From NCBI GenBank assembly GCA_963735045.1, contig CAVTIZ010000003.1, positions 1,550,001-1,614,000 of the forward strand: a stretch of DNA of 64,000 bases, given 5' to 3'. Position 1 is the first letter of the stretch. Each line of letters starts with the position of its first letter. Positions 8,853 through 17,103 of this stretch are shown here, one piece after another. The notes under the pieces were generated by a model. It was not told the origin of the DNA, ran no database searches, and saw nothing but the letters and a program-made list of their open reading frames with translations. This stretch comes from Salsipaludibacter sp963735045. GTDB lineage: Bacteria > Actinomycetota > Nitriliruptoria > Nitriliruptorales > Nitriliruptoraceae. The translations under genes and the position numbers were made by a program.

Positions 8853-9949
8853 CGCAGGAAGGACGGGATGTCGAGCTCGTCGTCGTCGTCGGCGGCGGGG
8901 CGGCGGAAGACCTCGTCGAGGTCGTCGTCGAACTCGTCGAAGTCGTCGGCGTCGTCACCGGTGTCGGTGACGATCGCGCCGGTCTGCTCCGGAACCCCAC
9001 CGGCCAGTTCGAACCCGGCGGCGATGACGGTGACCTTGACCTCGTCGCCGAGCGAGTCGTCGATGACGGCACCGAAGATGATGTTGGCGTCCTCGTGTGC
9101 GGCCTTGGTGATGACGTCGGCGGCCTCGGACACCTCGAACAGGCCGAGGTCACTGCCACCGGCGAGCATGAGCAGCACGCCCTGGGCCCCGTCGATGGAG
9201 GCTTCGAGCAGCGGCGAGGAGATCGCGGCCTGGGCCGCCTCCAGTGCCCGGGACTCGCCGCGGGCCGTGCCGATGCCCATCAACGCACCCCCGGCGTCCT
9301 GCATCACGGCGCGGACGTCGGCGAAGTCGAGGTTGATCAGGCCCGGGGTCATGATCAGGTCGGTGATGCCCTGCACACCCTGGAGCAGGACCTCGTCGGC
9401 CAGTCGGAAGGCCTGCACGACCGAGGTGTCCCCGTCGGCGATCTGCAGCAGCCGGTCGTTGGGGATGACGATCAGGGTGTCGACCGCCTTCTTGAGGTCG
9501 TCGATGCCGTCCTCGGCCTGCGTGGACCGCTTGCGGCCCTCGAACATGAACGGTCGGGTGACCACGCCGATGGTCAGCGCGCCCAGCTCCTTGGAGATCT
9601 CGGCGACGACGGGCGCACCGCCGGTCCCGGTCCCGCCGCCCTCACCGCAGGTCACGAAGACCATGTCGGCGCCGGTGAGCACCTCCTTGATCTCCTCCCG
9701 GTGGTCCTCGGCGGCCTGGCGCCCGATGTCGGGGTTGGCCCCGGCACCGAGACCACGCGTGAGGTCACGGCCGACGTCGAGCTTGACGTCGGCGTCCGAC
9801 ATCAGCAGGGCCTGTGCGTCGGTGTTGACGGCGATGAACTCCACGCCGCGGAGGCCGGCGTCGATCATGCGGTTGACGGCGTTGACGCCGCCACCACCGA
9901 TGCCGACCACCTTGATCACGGCCAGGTAGTTGGTGGGTGCGGATGACAT
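8849..9949 (-). CDS. ftsZ: Cell division GTPase FtsZ
   Basis: 366 residues. Tubulin-like GTPase that polymerises into the Z ring. The tubulin signature GGGTGTG is at 104-110, with the T7 loop motif NLDFADVR further on. An acidic linker of D and E residues (about 320-355) leads to the conserved C-terminal peptide DELDIPSFLR, the usual binding site for SepF and other partners. The segment before the signature reads CGEGGGTGTGGAPV where most FtsZ have GMGGGTGTGAAPV; this is an ordinary variation. AAAGGA sits 6 bases before the ATG at 9949. It has its own promoter in the gap after ftsQ and overlaps pgeF by ATGA. Confidence 0.98.
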   Translation of the reverse strand: MSSAPTNYLAVIKVVGIGGGGVNAVNRMIDAGLRGVEFIAVNTDAQALLMSDADVKLDVGRDLTRGLGAGANPDIGRQAAEDHREEIKEVLTGADMVFVTCGEGGGTGTGGAPVVAEISKELGALTIGVVTRPFMFEGRKRSTQAEDGIDDLKKAVDTLIVIPNDRLLQIADGDTSVVQAFRLADEVLLQGVQGITDLIMTPGLINLDFADVRAVMQDAGGALMGIGTARGESRALEAAQAAISSPLLEASIDGAQGVLLMLAGGSDLGLFEVSEAADVITKAAHEDANIIFGAVIDDSLGDEVKVTVIAAGFELAGGVPEQTGAIVTDTGDDADDFDEFDDDLDEVFRRPAADDDDELDIPSFLR

Positions 9950-10144
9950 GTCAGTCCTTTGGGTGCGTCCGGGGTGACGGACGGCGGGCCGGGGTGGGCG
10001 GATGTGGGGTTGTCGGGGACGTCCCGGACGGGCGCACCGGGGTTTCGTCGGTGGGGGTTCGTGGGGGGTTTCGCCGGTGGTCTCGCCGGGTCCTTAAACC
10101 TCTAGTTGAGGCTTAGTTCTGCAAAATTTGGGACTTTCCGCCCC
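9950..10144 (-). other. ftsZ 5' leader region (untranslated)
   Basis: About 190 bases between the predicted transcription start near 10138 and the ftsZ ATG. On the message strand it is C- and G-rich with few A/T, apart from the AT-rich patch at 10093-10140 that holds the dyad listed separately. No open frame in it looks like a protein. A long leader could allow post-transcriptional control, but I see no known riboswitch fold. Confidence 0.4.
10099..10111. promoter_or_regulatory. Dyad CCTC-N5-GAGG downstream of ftsZ promoter
   Basis: On the ftsZ-sense strand this reads CCTCAACTAGAGG, a 4-bp inverted repeat with a 5-base centre, flanked by partially symmetric A/T (AAG on one side, TTTAAGG on the other). 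It lies in the most AT-rich stretch of the division cluster, about 30 bases downstream of the predicted ftsZ start site. It could be a regulator site or a second promoter element. The binding factor is unknown. Confidence 0.4.
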
Positions 10145-10173
10145 AACCTAGAGTAGAGGTGCAGGTCCGTCAA
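10145..10173 (-). promoter_or_regulatory. Predicted sigma70-type promoter of ftsZ
   Basis: Minus strand: -35 TTGACG (10173-10168), 17-base spacer, -10 TAGGTT (10150-10145). Spacing is ideal and the boxes match 5/6 and 4/6 to consensus, which stands out in such GC-rich DNA. It lies immediately after ftsQ, consistent with ftsZ having its own transcript in addition to read-through from the upstream cluster. Confidence 0.65.
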
Positions 10174-10237
10174 GTCGAGGATGCCGTCGGTCGGCCGGGT
10201 CCGCCCCCCAGCACGGGGGGCGAGCCGGCCCCACGGG

Positions 10238-10990
10238 TCACGGGGTGACCACGGGTGCCGAGGGGGCGCGCACGTCGATGAGCGTCACCGGGCGGCCCCC
10301 CAGGTCCTCCAGCACGGCCCCCAGGGCCCGCGCCTTGGCCGGGACGTCGGTGGCCCGCCCGACCTCCACCCGGGTGTCGTCACGCAGCACCAACACCGCC
10401 CGGTCGTCGGTGACCGCCCGGATCGAGGCCACTCGGGACCGGGTCGGACCGGGCAGCTGGCGCTCGAAGGCGACGGCGTTGGCGAGTGCGGCATTGCTGC
10501 CGACCGACTCGCCGGGGGCGGGCAGGTCCCCCTCCTCGACCACGATCTTCGCCACACCGTCGATGCGGCCACGATCAAGCACCATGCCGTCGTCGTCGAG
10601 CAGGACCCAGCGATCGTCACGTCGGGCGGCCATCGTCGGCACGCGTTCCTCGACGTGGATCTCGACGGTGACCGGGTCGACGCGCGACACGTCGGCCGTG
10701 TCGACCCGGGGCAGTGCCTCCACGCGTTCGCGTGCGGTGTCCAGCGGCAGGCGGAGCAGCGAGGTGCCCAGCTGCAGGTCCGCCGCGCCTCGGACCTGCG
10801 CCGGGGTGACCACGTCCACCCCGGTGACCCGGACCTCGGCCAGTTCGACCAACGGTGACCGTTCCACGATGAGCAACAGCACCACGACCGCCAGGGCCAC
10901 CAGCGCCGCGACACTGCGTCGGAACCGGCGGCGGCGTTGTTGCTCACGCACGTCCCGTCGACGTTGGGCGATGCGCTCGTCGACCATCAT
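10238..10990 (-). CDS. ftsQ: Cell division protein FtsQ (DivIB family)
   Basis: 250 residues from ATG 10990, chosen because it overlaps the murB stop as ATGA; an in-frame start 9 bases earlier exists. A basic N-terminus, then a single TM helix (about residues 28-45), then a POTRA domain (VELAEVRVTGVDVVTPAQVR...) and the beta domain. FtsQ bridges early and late divisome proteins together with FtsL and FtsB outside the membrane. Located in the classical murC-murB-ftsQ-ftsZ order. Sequence is divergent, as is normal for FtsQ, but topology and context are decisive. Confidence 0.92.
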   Translation of the reverse strand: MMVDERIAQRRRDVREQQRRRRFRRSVAALVALAVVVLLLIVERSPLVELAEVRVTGVDVVTPAQVRGAADLQLGTSLLRLPLDTARERVEALPRVDTADVSRVDPVTVEIHVEERVPTMAARRDDRWVLLDDDGMVLDRGRIDGVAKIVVEEGDLPAPGESVGSNAALANAVAFERQLPGPTRSRVASIRAVTDDRAVLVLRDDTRVEVGRATDVPAKARALGAVLEDLGGRPVTLIDVRAPSAPVVTP

Positions 10991-12060
10991 CGCCACCACG
11001 CCGCCCCCGCCGTGCCGGGGGTCCCGGCCGACCCGTCCGCACCCGACCCGCCGCGTCCCCGGGCCAGCGAGCCCGCGACGCGAACCTCGGGCACCAGGTC
11101 GATGCCCACCTGTTCCCGGACCAGGGCGTGCACCCGGCGCACGAGCTCGACGACGTCCTCCGCGGTCGCGTCCGGACGCGTGACGATGAAGTTGGCGTGA
11201 CGCTCCGAGATCCGGGCACCCCCGACCGCCATGCCCTTGGCACCGACGGCCTCCACGAGACGTCCCGCCGAGTCACCCGACGGGTTGGTGAACACCGACC
11301 CACAGTTCGGTTCGTTGAGCGGCTGGTGCTCCCGGCGCCAGGCCCGGATCTCACGCATCTCCGTCCGGATCCGGTCGGCGTCGCCCTCGGGCAGGGACAG
11401 GGTGGCTCCGACCACGACGGCGTCGTCGGGCAGTTCGCTGTGGCGATAGGACAGGTGCAGCATGGCCGCCGGCCACACCTCCCGAGCGCGGTGGCGGAGT
11501 CGGTAGACCTCAACCTCAACAAGAGCGTCAGACATGTCCCCGCCGTGGGCACCGGCATTCATGCGGACCGCGCCGCCCAGCGTCCCGGGGACGGCCGTGG
11601 CCCAGGCGAACCCGGCCAGGCCGGCGTCGGCGACGGCTACGGCCACCACCGGCAGGGGGTCGGCCGCGCCCGCGACGACGCGGCGACCCGGTGGTCGCGA
11701 GTCGTCGGTGGGGGTCGTGGCATCGCCCGAGGCCACCTCGATCCCGCGGAAACCGCGCCCGAGCTGGACGACGATGCCCGGCCACCCGTCCCGGCCGACC
11801 AGCAGGTTCGACCCGCGGCCCACGACCATCGTCGGCACGCCGTGGTCCTGCGCGCTGGCCCCGACCGCCGCGAGGTCGTCGTCGGACTCCGCCACCACCA
11901 TCGCGCGGGCCGGGCCCCCGACCCGCAGCGTCGTCACCGTGGCCAGGGGGACCCCGGCCGTGACGCGGTCGCCGATCGTGGTCGCGAGGTCGGCGACGAG
12001 CGGGTCGGCGTCCCCGGTGCCGTGGGCACCGGCGGTGGTGGCGGGGGTGTCAGGAGCCAC
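10987..12060 (-). CDS. murB: UDP-N-acetylenolpyruvoylglucosamine reductase MurB
   Basis: 357 residues. FAD enzyme that reduces enolpyruvyl-UDP-GlcNAc to UDP-MurNAc with NADPH. FAD-binding VVGRGSNLLV lies in the first third, GFAWATAVPGTLGGAVRMNAGAHGG (partial motif) in the middle, and the catalytic Ser segment NCGSVFTNP further on, followed by the conserved glutamate region near EVRVAG. A low-complexity tail rich in G and A ends the protein. Overlaps murC by 11 bases at its start and ftsQ by 4 at its end. murC-murB adjacency fits an actinobacterial dcw cluster. Confidence 0.95.
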   Translation of the reverse strand: MAPDTPATTAGAHGTGDADPLVADLATTIGDRVTAGVPLATVTTLRVGGPARAMVVAESDDDLAAVGASAQDHGVPTMVVGRGSNLLVGRDGWPGIVVQLGRGFRGIEVASGDATTPTDDSRPPGRRVVAGAADPLPVVAVAVADAGLAGFAWATAVPGTLGGAVRMNAGAHGGDMSDALVEVEVYRLRHRAREVWPAAMLHLSYRHSELPDDAVVVGATLSLPEGDADRIRTEMREIRAWRREHQPLNEPNCGSVFTNPSGDSAGRLVEAVGAKGMAVGGARISERHANFIVTRPDATAEDVVELVRRVHALVREQVGIDLVPEVRVAGSLARGRGGSGADGSAGTPGTAGAAWWR

Positions 12061-13456
12061 CGTCGTCCCCGGCGAGCGCCCGGACCAGGGTCGGTCCGAC
12101 CTGGCTGATGTCCCCGGCGCCCGTCAGGAGCACGAGGTCGCCGTCGCCGGCCTCGGCGGCCAGTGCGGCGACCAGGGCACGGAAGTGTGGTTCGAAGGTG
12201 ACCCGTGCGCCGGCGGCCTCGGCGGCGTCGGCGACCAGGCGTCCCGACACGCCCGGGACCGGCGCCTCGCCCGAGCCGTAGACGTCGGTCACCCACACCA
12301 GGTCCGCCGCGGCCGCCGCGCGGCCCAGCTCGGCCCCGAACTCCCGCGTCCGGGTGTAGCGATGGGGTTGCACCACGACCAGGATGCGCCCGTCGGTGTG
12401 GCCCCGTGCCGCCGCCAGGGTGGCCCGCAGCTCGGTCGGGTGGTGGGCGTAGTCATCGACGACGGTGGTCCCACCCTCGCGGCCGACCACCTGGAACCGG
12501 CGGGCGGCCCCCTGGAAGGCACGCAGGCCTGCCGCAACCACCGCGGGGTCGTGGCCCAGCAGGTGGGCCGCGGAGACGGCGGCGGTCGCGTTGAGCAGGT
12601 TGTGGTGGCCCGGCACGGCGAGGTCGAGCTCGGCCCAGGGACGGCCGTCGACCAGGATCGTCCCGCGTTGGGAACCCGCCGGGACCACCTGGTAGTCGGC
12701 CTCGGCGGCCAGCCCGTAGGTGGCCACGTGCCCCCCCGCCGCGCGGGCGCGTTCGGCCAGCACGACCCCCCCGGGATCGTCCACGCCCAGCAACGCGATG
12801 CCGTCGTCGGGGCGGCGGGCCAGGAAGGTGGCGAAGGTGTCCAGCACGTCGTCGGTCGACACGTAGGTGTCCGGATGGTCCAGTTCGGCGTTGGTGACGA
12901 TGGCCAGGTCGGGCCGGTAGACCAGCAACGAGCGGTCGGACTCGTCGGCCTCGGCCACGAACACCGGGTCCGAGCCACCGTGGGCGTTGGTGCCCGCCTC
13001 GTTGAGCTGGGCCCCGATGGAGAAGCTGGGATCGCCACCGGACGCCTGCAGCCCGACGACCAGCATCGAGGTGGTCGTGGTCTTGCCATGGGTGCCGGCC
13101 ACCAGCACCCGGTGGTCGGCGGCCATCAGGGCGTGCAGCAGGTCCGCGCGATGGCGGACGGGCACGCCGCGGGCGTGGGCCGCCGCCACTTCGGGGTTGT
13201 CGTCCCGGACCGCCGAGGACACGACCACGGCGTCCTGGTCGGCCACCGCGCTCGCGTCGTGGCCGATGGTGATGCGCGCCCCCATGGCGTCGAGCTCATG
13301 GGTGCGACGCGATTCCTTCAGGTCGGAGCCCGTCACGGCGTGACCGCGCTGGAGCAGGATCCGGGCCAGGCCCGACATGCCCGCGCCCCCGATCCCGACC
13401 AGGTGGACGGTGGCGGGGGTGGACAGGTCCAGGGTGGGTCGATCGGGGGGCGTCAC
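12050..13456 (-). CDS. murC: UDP-N-acetylmuramate--L-alanine ligase MurC
   Basis: 468 residues from GTG 13456, which overlaps the murG stop as GTGA; a much longer frame upstream is an antisense artefact over murG. Adds the first amino acid (L-Ala) to UDP-MurNAc with ATP. N-terminal Rossmann-like VGIGGAGMSGLA, P-loop GTHGKTT at 121-127, the Mur ligase motif AEADESD, and C-terminal DDYAHHPTEL are all present. One of three Mur ligases in the cluster (with E and F); MurD is absent. Confidence 0.96.
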   Translation of the reverse strand: MTPPDRPTLDLSTPATVHLVGIGGAGMSGLARILLQRGHAVTGSDLKESRRTHELDAMGARITIGHDASAVADQDAVVVSSAVRDDNPEVAAAHARGVPVRHRADLLHALMAADHRVLVAGTHGKTTTTSMLVVGLQASGGDPSFSIGAQLNEAGTNAHGGSDPVFVAEADESDRSLLVYRPDLAIVTNAELDHPDTYVSTDDVLDTFATFLARRPDDGIALLGVDDPGGVVLAERARAAGGHVATYGLAAEADYQVVPAGSQRGTILVDGRPWAELDLAVPGHHNLLNATAAVSAAHLLGHDPAVVAAGLRAFQGAARRFQVVGREGGTTVVDDYAHHPTELRATLAAARGHTDGRILVVVQPHRYTRTREFGAELGRAAAAADLVWVTDVYGSGEAPVPGVSGRLVADAAEAAGARVTFEPHFRALVAALAAEAGDGDLVLLTGAGDISQVGPTLVRALAGDDGGS

Positions 13457-14781
13457 GCGTGCTCCTCGGGGCCGGCCGGGGCGACGACCTCGCCGTCGGC
13501 GTCCGGGGTGGCCAGTTCGGCCTCGGTCTGCTCGGTCCGCACGCGGGCCGACTGCGCGAAGGCCTCGTCGATCTCGCGCTCCTCGTCCTCGGTGGGCACC
13601 GGCACGGCCTTGCGGTGGTCGTCGAAGTCTGAGGGCACCACGGCCGGGGTGACGTCCACCCCCTCGACCATCTCCACGATCGCACCGGCCACCAGTCGGG
13701 CGGCGTCGCGGCGACCGAACGCCAGGGAACGTCGGGAGGCCGCGACGCGCGCGCCACGATCGGCCACCCAGGGACGCAGCGCCGCGACCAGCGCCTCGCT
13801 GGTCATGTCGACGTCGTCGATGACGACCGCGGCACCGGCGTGCTCGAGGGCGCGACCGTTGGCGGTCTGGTGGTCGCGGGTGGCCGCCGGGTAGGGCACC
13901 AGGACGGCGGGCAGCCCCAGGGCGGTCAGCTCCGAGATCGACGTCGCCCCCGCACGGCAGACCACCAGGTCGGCGGCCGCGTAGGCCAGCGACATGTCGT
14001 CGATGAAGTCCAGGATGCGCACGGTCGGGCCGGATGCCGGGTCGTCCCCGACAGCTCGACGCCACGCCTCGATGGTCTCCTCGTGCAGGTTGGTGCCCGC
14101 GGCGTGGATCACCTGCAGGCCCAGCTCGGCCCAGGCCGGGGCAGCCCCGGCCACGGCGCGGTTGATCGACCGTGCGCCCTGTGACCCGCCGAACACCAGC
14201 AGGGTCGGTCGGTCCTGGTCGAGGTCGAAGCGCGCGCGCGCAGCGGCCCGGCGGTCGTCCCGGTCCAGCGCGAGGATCTCGTCGCGGACCGGGTTGCCGG
14301 TCACCACCGAACGGGGTCCCCGGAACCGGCGGGCCGACGACGGGAACGTCAGTGCGATCCGGTCGGCCCATCGCGACGCGAACAGGTTGGCCAGTCCGGG
14401 CACGGCGTTCTGCTCGTGGAGCAGCAGCGGCACGCCGGCCCGGTGGGCGCCCCACGAGACCGGGAAGGACACGTAGCCGCCGAACGTGGCCACGCCCACG
14501 GCGTCGGTGGCGGCGAGCAGGTCCAGCACCTGGCCACGCGCCCGACGCAGGCTTCCCGGCAGGCGCAGGAGCCCGAGCGAGGGGCGCCGGGGCAGCGGGA
14601 GCGCGTCGATGACGTGGAAGCCGAACCCGGCCTCGGGGACCAGGCGCTCCTCCAGGCGTCCGGAGGTGCCGACGAACACCGGATCCCAGTCGCCGGCCGC
14701 GACCAACTCCTGGGCGACGGCGACGGCGGGGAACACGTGGCCGGCCGTGCCACCGCCCGCGAACAGGACGGTTCGGGTCAT
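13453..14781 (-). CDS. murG: Lipid II synthase MurG (GlcNAc transferase) with C-terminal extension
   Basis: 442 residues. Peripheral membrane glycosyltransferase (GT28) that adds GlcNAc to lipid I. N-terminal GGGTAGHVFPAVAVA, mid-protein LLHEQNAVPG, and C-terminal GGSQGARSIN and CRAGATSISEL motifs are clear. The catalytic fold ends near residue 375; the last 65 residues are an acidic, probably disordered tail (TEDEEREIDEAFAQ...), not seen in most MurG of 350-370 residues. ATGA overlap with ftsW, GTGA with murC. Confidence 0.95.
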   Translation of the reverse strand: MTRTVLFAGGGTAGHVFPAVAVAQELVAAGDWDPVFVGTSGRLEERLVPEAGFGFHVIDALPLPRRPSLGLLRLPGSLRRARGQVLDLLAATDAVGVATFGGYVSFPVSWGAHRAGVPLLLHEQNAVPGLANLFASRWADRIALTFPSSARRFRGPRSVVTGNPVRDEILALDRDDRRAAARARFDLDQDRPTLLVFGGSQGARSINRAVAGAAPAWAELGLQVIHAAGTNLHEETIEAWRRAVGDDPASGPTVRILDFIDDMSLAYAAADLVVCRAGATSISELTALGLPAVLVPYPAATRDHQTANGRALEHAGAAVVIDDVDMTSEALVAALRPWVADRGARVAASRRSLAFGRRDAARLVAGAIVEMVEGVDVTPAVVPSDFDDHRKAVPVPTEDEEREIDEAFAQSARVRTEQTEAELATPDADGEVVAPAGPEEHA

Positions 14782-15992
14782 CGCTGCGGCCTCGGGTCGT
14801 CGACGTCACGGGCGATCGCCACCAGGATCCCCAGTGCCACGAGGGTGGAGACCAGCGAGGATCCACCGGCCGACACCAGCGGCAGGGTCATGCCGGTGAT
14901 GGGGAGCACGCCGATGACCGTGGCGACGTTGATCATCGCCTGTCCGACGAGCCAGCCGGTGATGGTGAAGGCGACGGTACGGGAGAACCCCTGGGCCTGC
15001 CGCGCCACGCGCAGGCCCACGACCAGCAGCAGCGCGAACAGCCCGAGCACCACCAGGGCACCCACCAGCCCCAGCTCCTCGCCGATGATCGAGAACACGA
15101 AGTCGGTCTCGGGGTTGGGGATGAAGTTCCACTTCCCCCGGGACGACCCCACGCCCACACCGGTCCAGCCACCGTTGCCCAGGGCGTACAGCGACTGGAG
15201 CAACTGGAAGCCCTCCCCCGTCGGCGCCGCCTCCGGGTGCAGCCAGCCGTTGATCCGGGCGAGCCGGTAGGGCGCCACGATGGCCCCGACCGCCGCCAGC
15301 ACCCCCGCGAGTCCCGCGGCGGCACCCATCAGCCGCAGCGGCAGGCCCTCGGCGAACAACAGGATGGCCACGATGACGGCGATCAGCAGGGTCGTGCCCA
15401 TGTCCGGCTGGGCCATCACCAGCACACCCACCACGGCAAGGACCGGGAGGGCCGGCACCAACAGGTGGCGCACGGGGAGACGACCGTCGGGCCGCAGGGA
15501 GCGCTTGCGCGCGGTGACGTCGGCCAGCCACAGCACCAGGGCCAGCTTCACCAGCTCGGACGGCTGGGCGACCACCGGCCCGAAGCCCAGCCAGCGCGTG
15601 GACCCGCCACGCGTGATCCCGACGCCCGGGACGACCACCAGGACCAGCCCGACCATCGACACCACCAGCAGTACCCACGACAGCGGTCGCCACGCCCGGG
15701 GACGCAGCCGTGCGACCACCACGAAGACCGGGATCCCGATGGCCGCCCACATGACCTGGCGTCGCAGGATCCCGAAGGCGTCGCCCGACTCGGCGGCGTC
15801 CACCACCGACGCCGAGAAGCTCATGACCAGGCCGATCACCAGCAGCAGACCCGTGATCACCACCAGGGTGGTGGCGTCGCCGTTCCACCCGGTGACCTCG
15901 TGGGCCGCGAAGCGTTCGCGGATGCGCTCCCCGAAGGGTCGCCGCGGGGCCAGCAGGTCGGTCGTCGACGACGAGCGGGTGGTCGAGCTCAT
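14778..15992 (-). CDS. ftsW: SEDS peptidoglycan polymerase FtsW
   Basis: 404 residues with about ten TM helices. Septal glycan polymerase working with FtsI. Conserved SEDS elements: QPSELVKLAL near the middle, AQPDMGTTLL, the extracellular loop with NPETDFVFSIIGEELG, and the last-helix motif PLVSAGGSS. The soluble N-terminus (about 40 residues) is charged. The start at 15992 follows mraY after a 67-base gap, the position where murD normally lies. Overlaps murG by ATGA. Confidence 0.96.
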   Translation of the reverse strand: MSSTTRSSSTTDLLAPRRPFGERIRERFAAHEVTGWNGDATTLVVITGLLLVIGLVMSFSASVVDAAESGDAFGILRRQVMWAAIGIPVFVVVARLRPRAWRPLSWVLLVVSMVGLVLVVVPGVGITRGGSTRWLGFGPVVAQPSELVKLALVLWLADVTARKRSLRPDGRLPVRHLLVPALPVLAVVGVLVMAQPDMGTTLLIAVIVAILLFAEGLPLRLMGAAAGLAGVLAAVGAIVAPYRLARINGWLHPEAAPTGEGFQLLQSLYALGNGGWTGVGVGSSRGKWNFIPNPETDFVFSIIGEELGLVGALVVLGLFALLLVVGLRVARQAQGFSRTVAFTITGWLVGQAMINVATVIGVLPITGMTLPLVSAGGSSLVSTLVALGILVAIARDVDDPRPQR

Positions 15993-16059
15993 GGTCGGGT
16001 CCTGTCCTCGGTCCGGGTGGTCCGTGGGCGAGCGTGATGGGGGGTGGCGGGCGGGGGCG

Positions 16060-17103
16060 TCACGGGGTGATCCCCACGCGGCTGATCCACTCGGCGTAGA
16101 AGATGCCGAGCCCGATCGTGATGCCCAGGCCCGCGATGATCCAGAAGCGCACGACGACGGTCGGCTCGGCCCAGCCCAACAGCTCGAAGTGGTGGTGGAT
16201 GGGAGCCATGCGCAGCACCCGACGCCCGAACACCTTGTAGGCCACGACCTGGGCCAGGACCGACACCGTCTCCAGCACGTACAGGCCGCCCAGCACCACC
16301 AGCAGCAGTTGCGTGCCGGTCACCAGCGCCATGGCCGCGAACAGCCCACCCAACGCCAGCGATCCGGTGTCGCCCATGAACACCTTGGCCGGTGGGGCGT
16401 TGAACCACAGGAACCCGGCACAGGCCGACAGCCCGGCCGCGGAGAAGATCGCCACGTCCAGGGCCGCCGCGTTGTCCACGAAGGCGTAGGACGCCGCGTT
16501 GCGGAACATCCAGAACCCGATCAGGGTGAAGCCCCCGAAGACCAGCGTCGCCGACCCCGCGGCGAGCCCGTCGAGCCCGTCGGTCAGGTTGACCGCGTTG
16601 GAGAACCCGGTCAGCATCAGGAACACCCAGATCCCGAACACCCACAGGGGCACCTCGACGGCCAGGCCCCCCACCACCGACAGCTCCTGGGGCACGCCGG
16701 CCCAGCCGGGTCCGAGCAGGGCGAAGACGAGCGCGATCAGGGCCTGCCCGGTGAACTTGGCCGTCTTGCTCAACCCCAGGCTGCGACGAAGCCGCACCTT
16801 GATGAGGTCGTCGGCGAAGCCCACGGCGGCCATCCCGACGAACACGAACAGCAGCAGCACCCCGGCGCGGGACACCTCGGCCTCGGTGAGGTGGGCGACC
16901 AGGAAGGCGACCACCGCCGCCGTCACGAACGCGACCCCACCCATGGTGGGGGTGCCCTCCTTCTGCTCGTGCGGGGGGTTGAAGTCCTCGTCGACCCGCA
17001 CCGACTGGCCGAAGCCCTTGCGTCGGAAGAAGCGGATGACCAGCGGCGTGCCCCCCAGCGACAGCAGCATGGCGAGCGCGCCCGACACCAGGACCGCGAT
17101 CAT
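16060..17103 (-). CDS. mraY: Phospho-N-acetylmuramoyl-pentapeptide transferase MraY
   Basis: 347 residues, about ten TM helices. Transfers phospho-MurNAc-pentapeptide to undecaprenyl phosphate to give lipid I. Motifs: KEGTPTMGG, FADDLIKV (the catalytic DD pair), NLTDGLDGLA, FMGDTGSLALGG and the loop APIHHHFELLGW. Overlaps murF by ATGA at its start. The 67 bases after its stop lead directly to ftsW. Confidence 0.97.
   Translation of the reverse strand: MIAVLVSGALAMLLSLGGTPLVIRFFRRKGFGQSVRVDEDFNPPHEQKEGTPTMGGVAFVTAAVVAFLVAHLTEAEVSRAGVLLLFVFVGMAAVGFADDLIKVRLRRSLGLSKTAKFTGQALIALVFALLGPGWAGVPQELSVVGGLAVEVPLWVFGIWVFLMLTGFSNAVNLTDGLDGLAAGSATLVFGGFTLIGFWMFRNAASYAFVDNAAALDVAIFSAAGLSACAGFLWFNAPPAKVFMGDTGSLALGGLFAAMALVTGTQLLLVVLGGLYVLETVSVLAQVVAYKVFGRRVLRMAPIHHHFELLGWAEPTVVVRFWIIAGLGITIGLGIFYAEWISRVGITP

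Noticed and set aside
11534..13894. 786-codon plus-strand frame over murC/murB
   Set aside because: Antisense to confirmed Mur genes with no recognisable domains.
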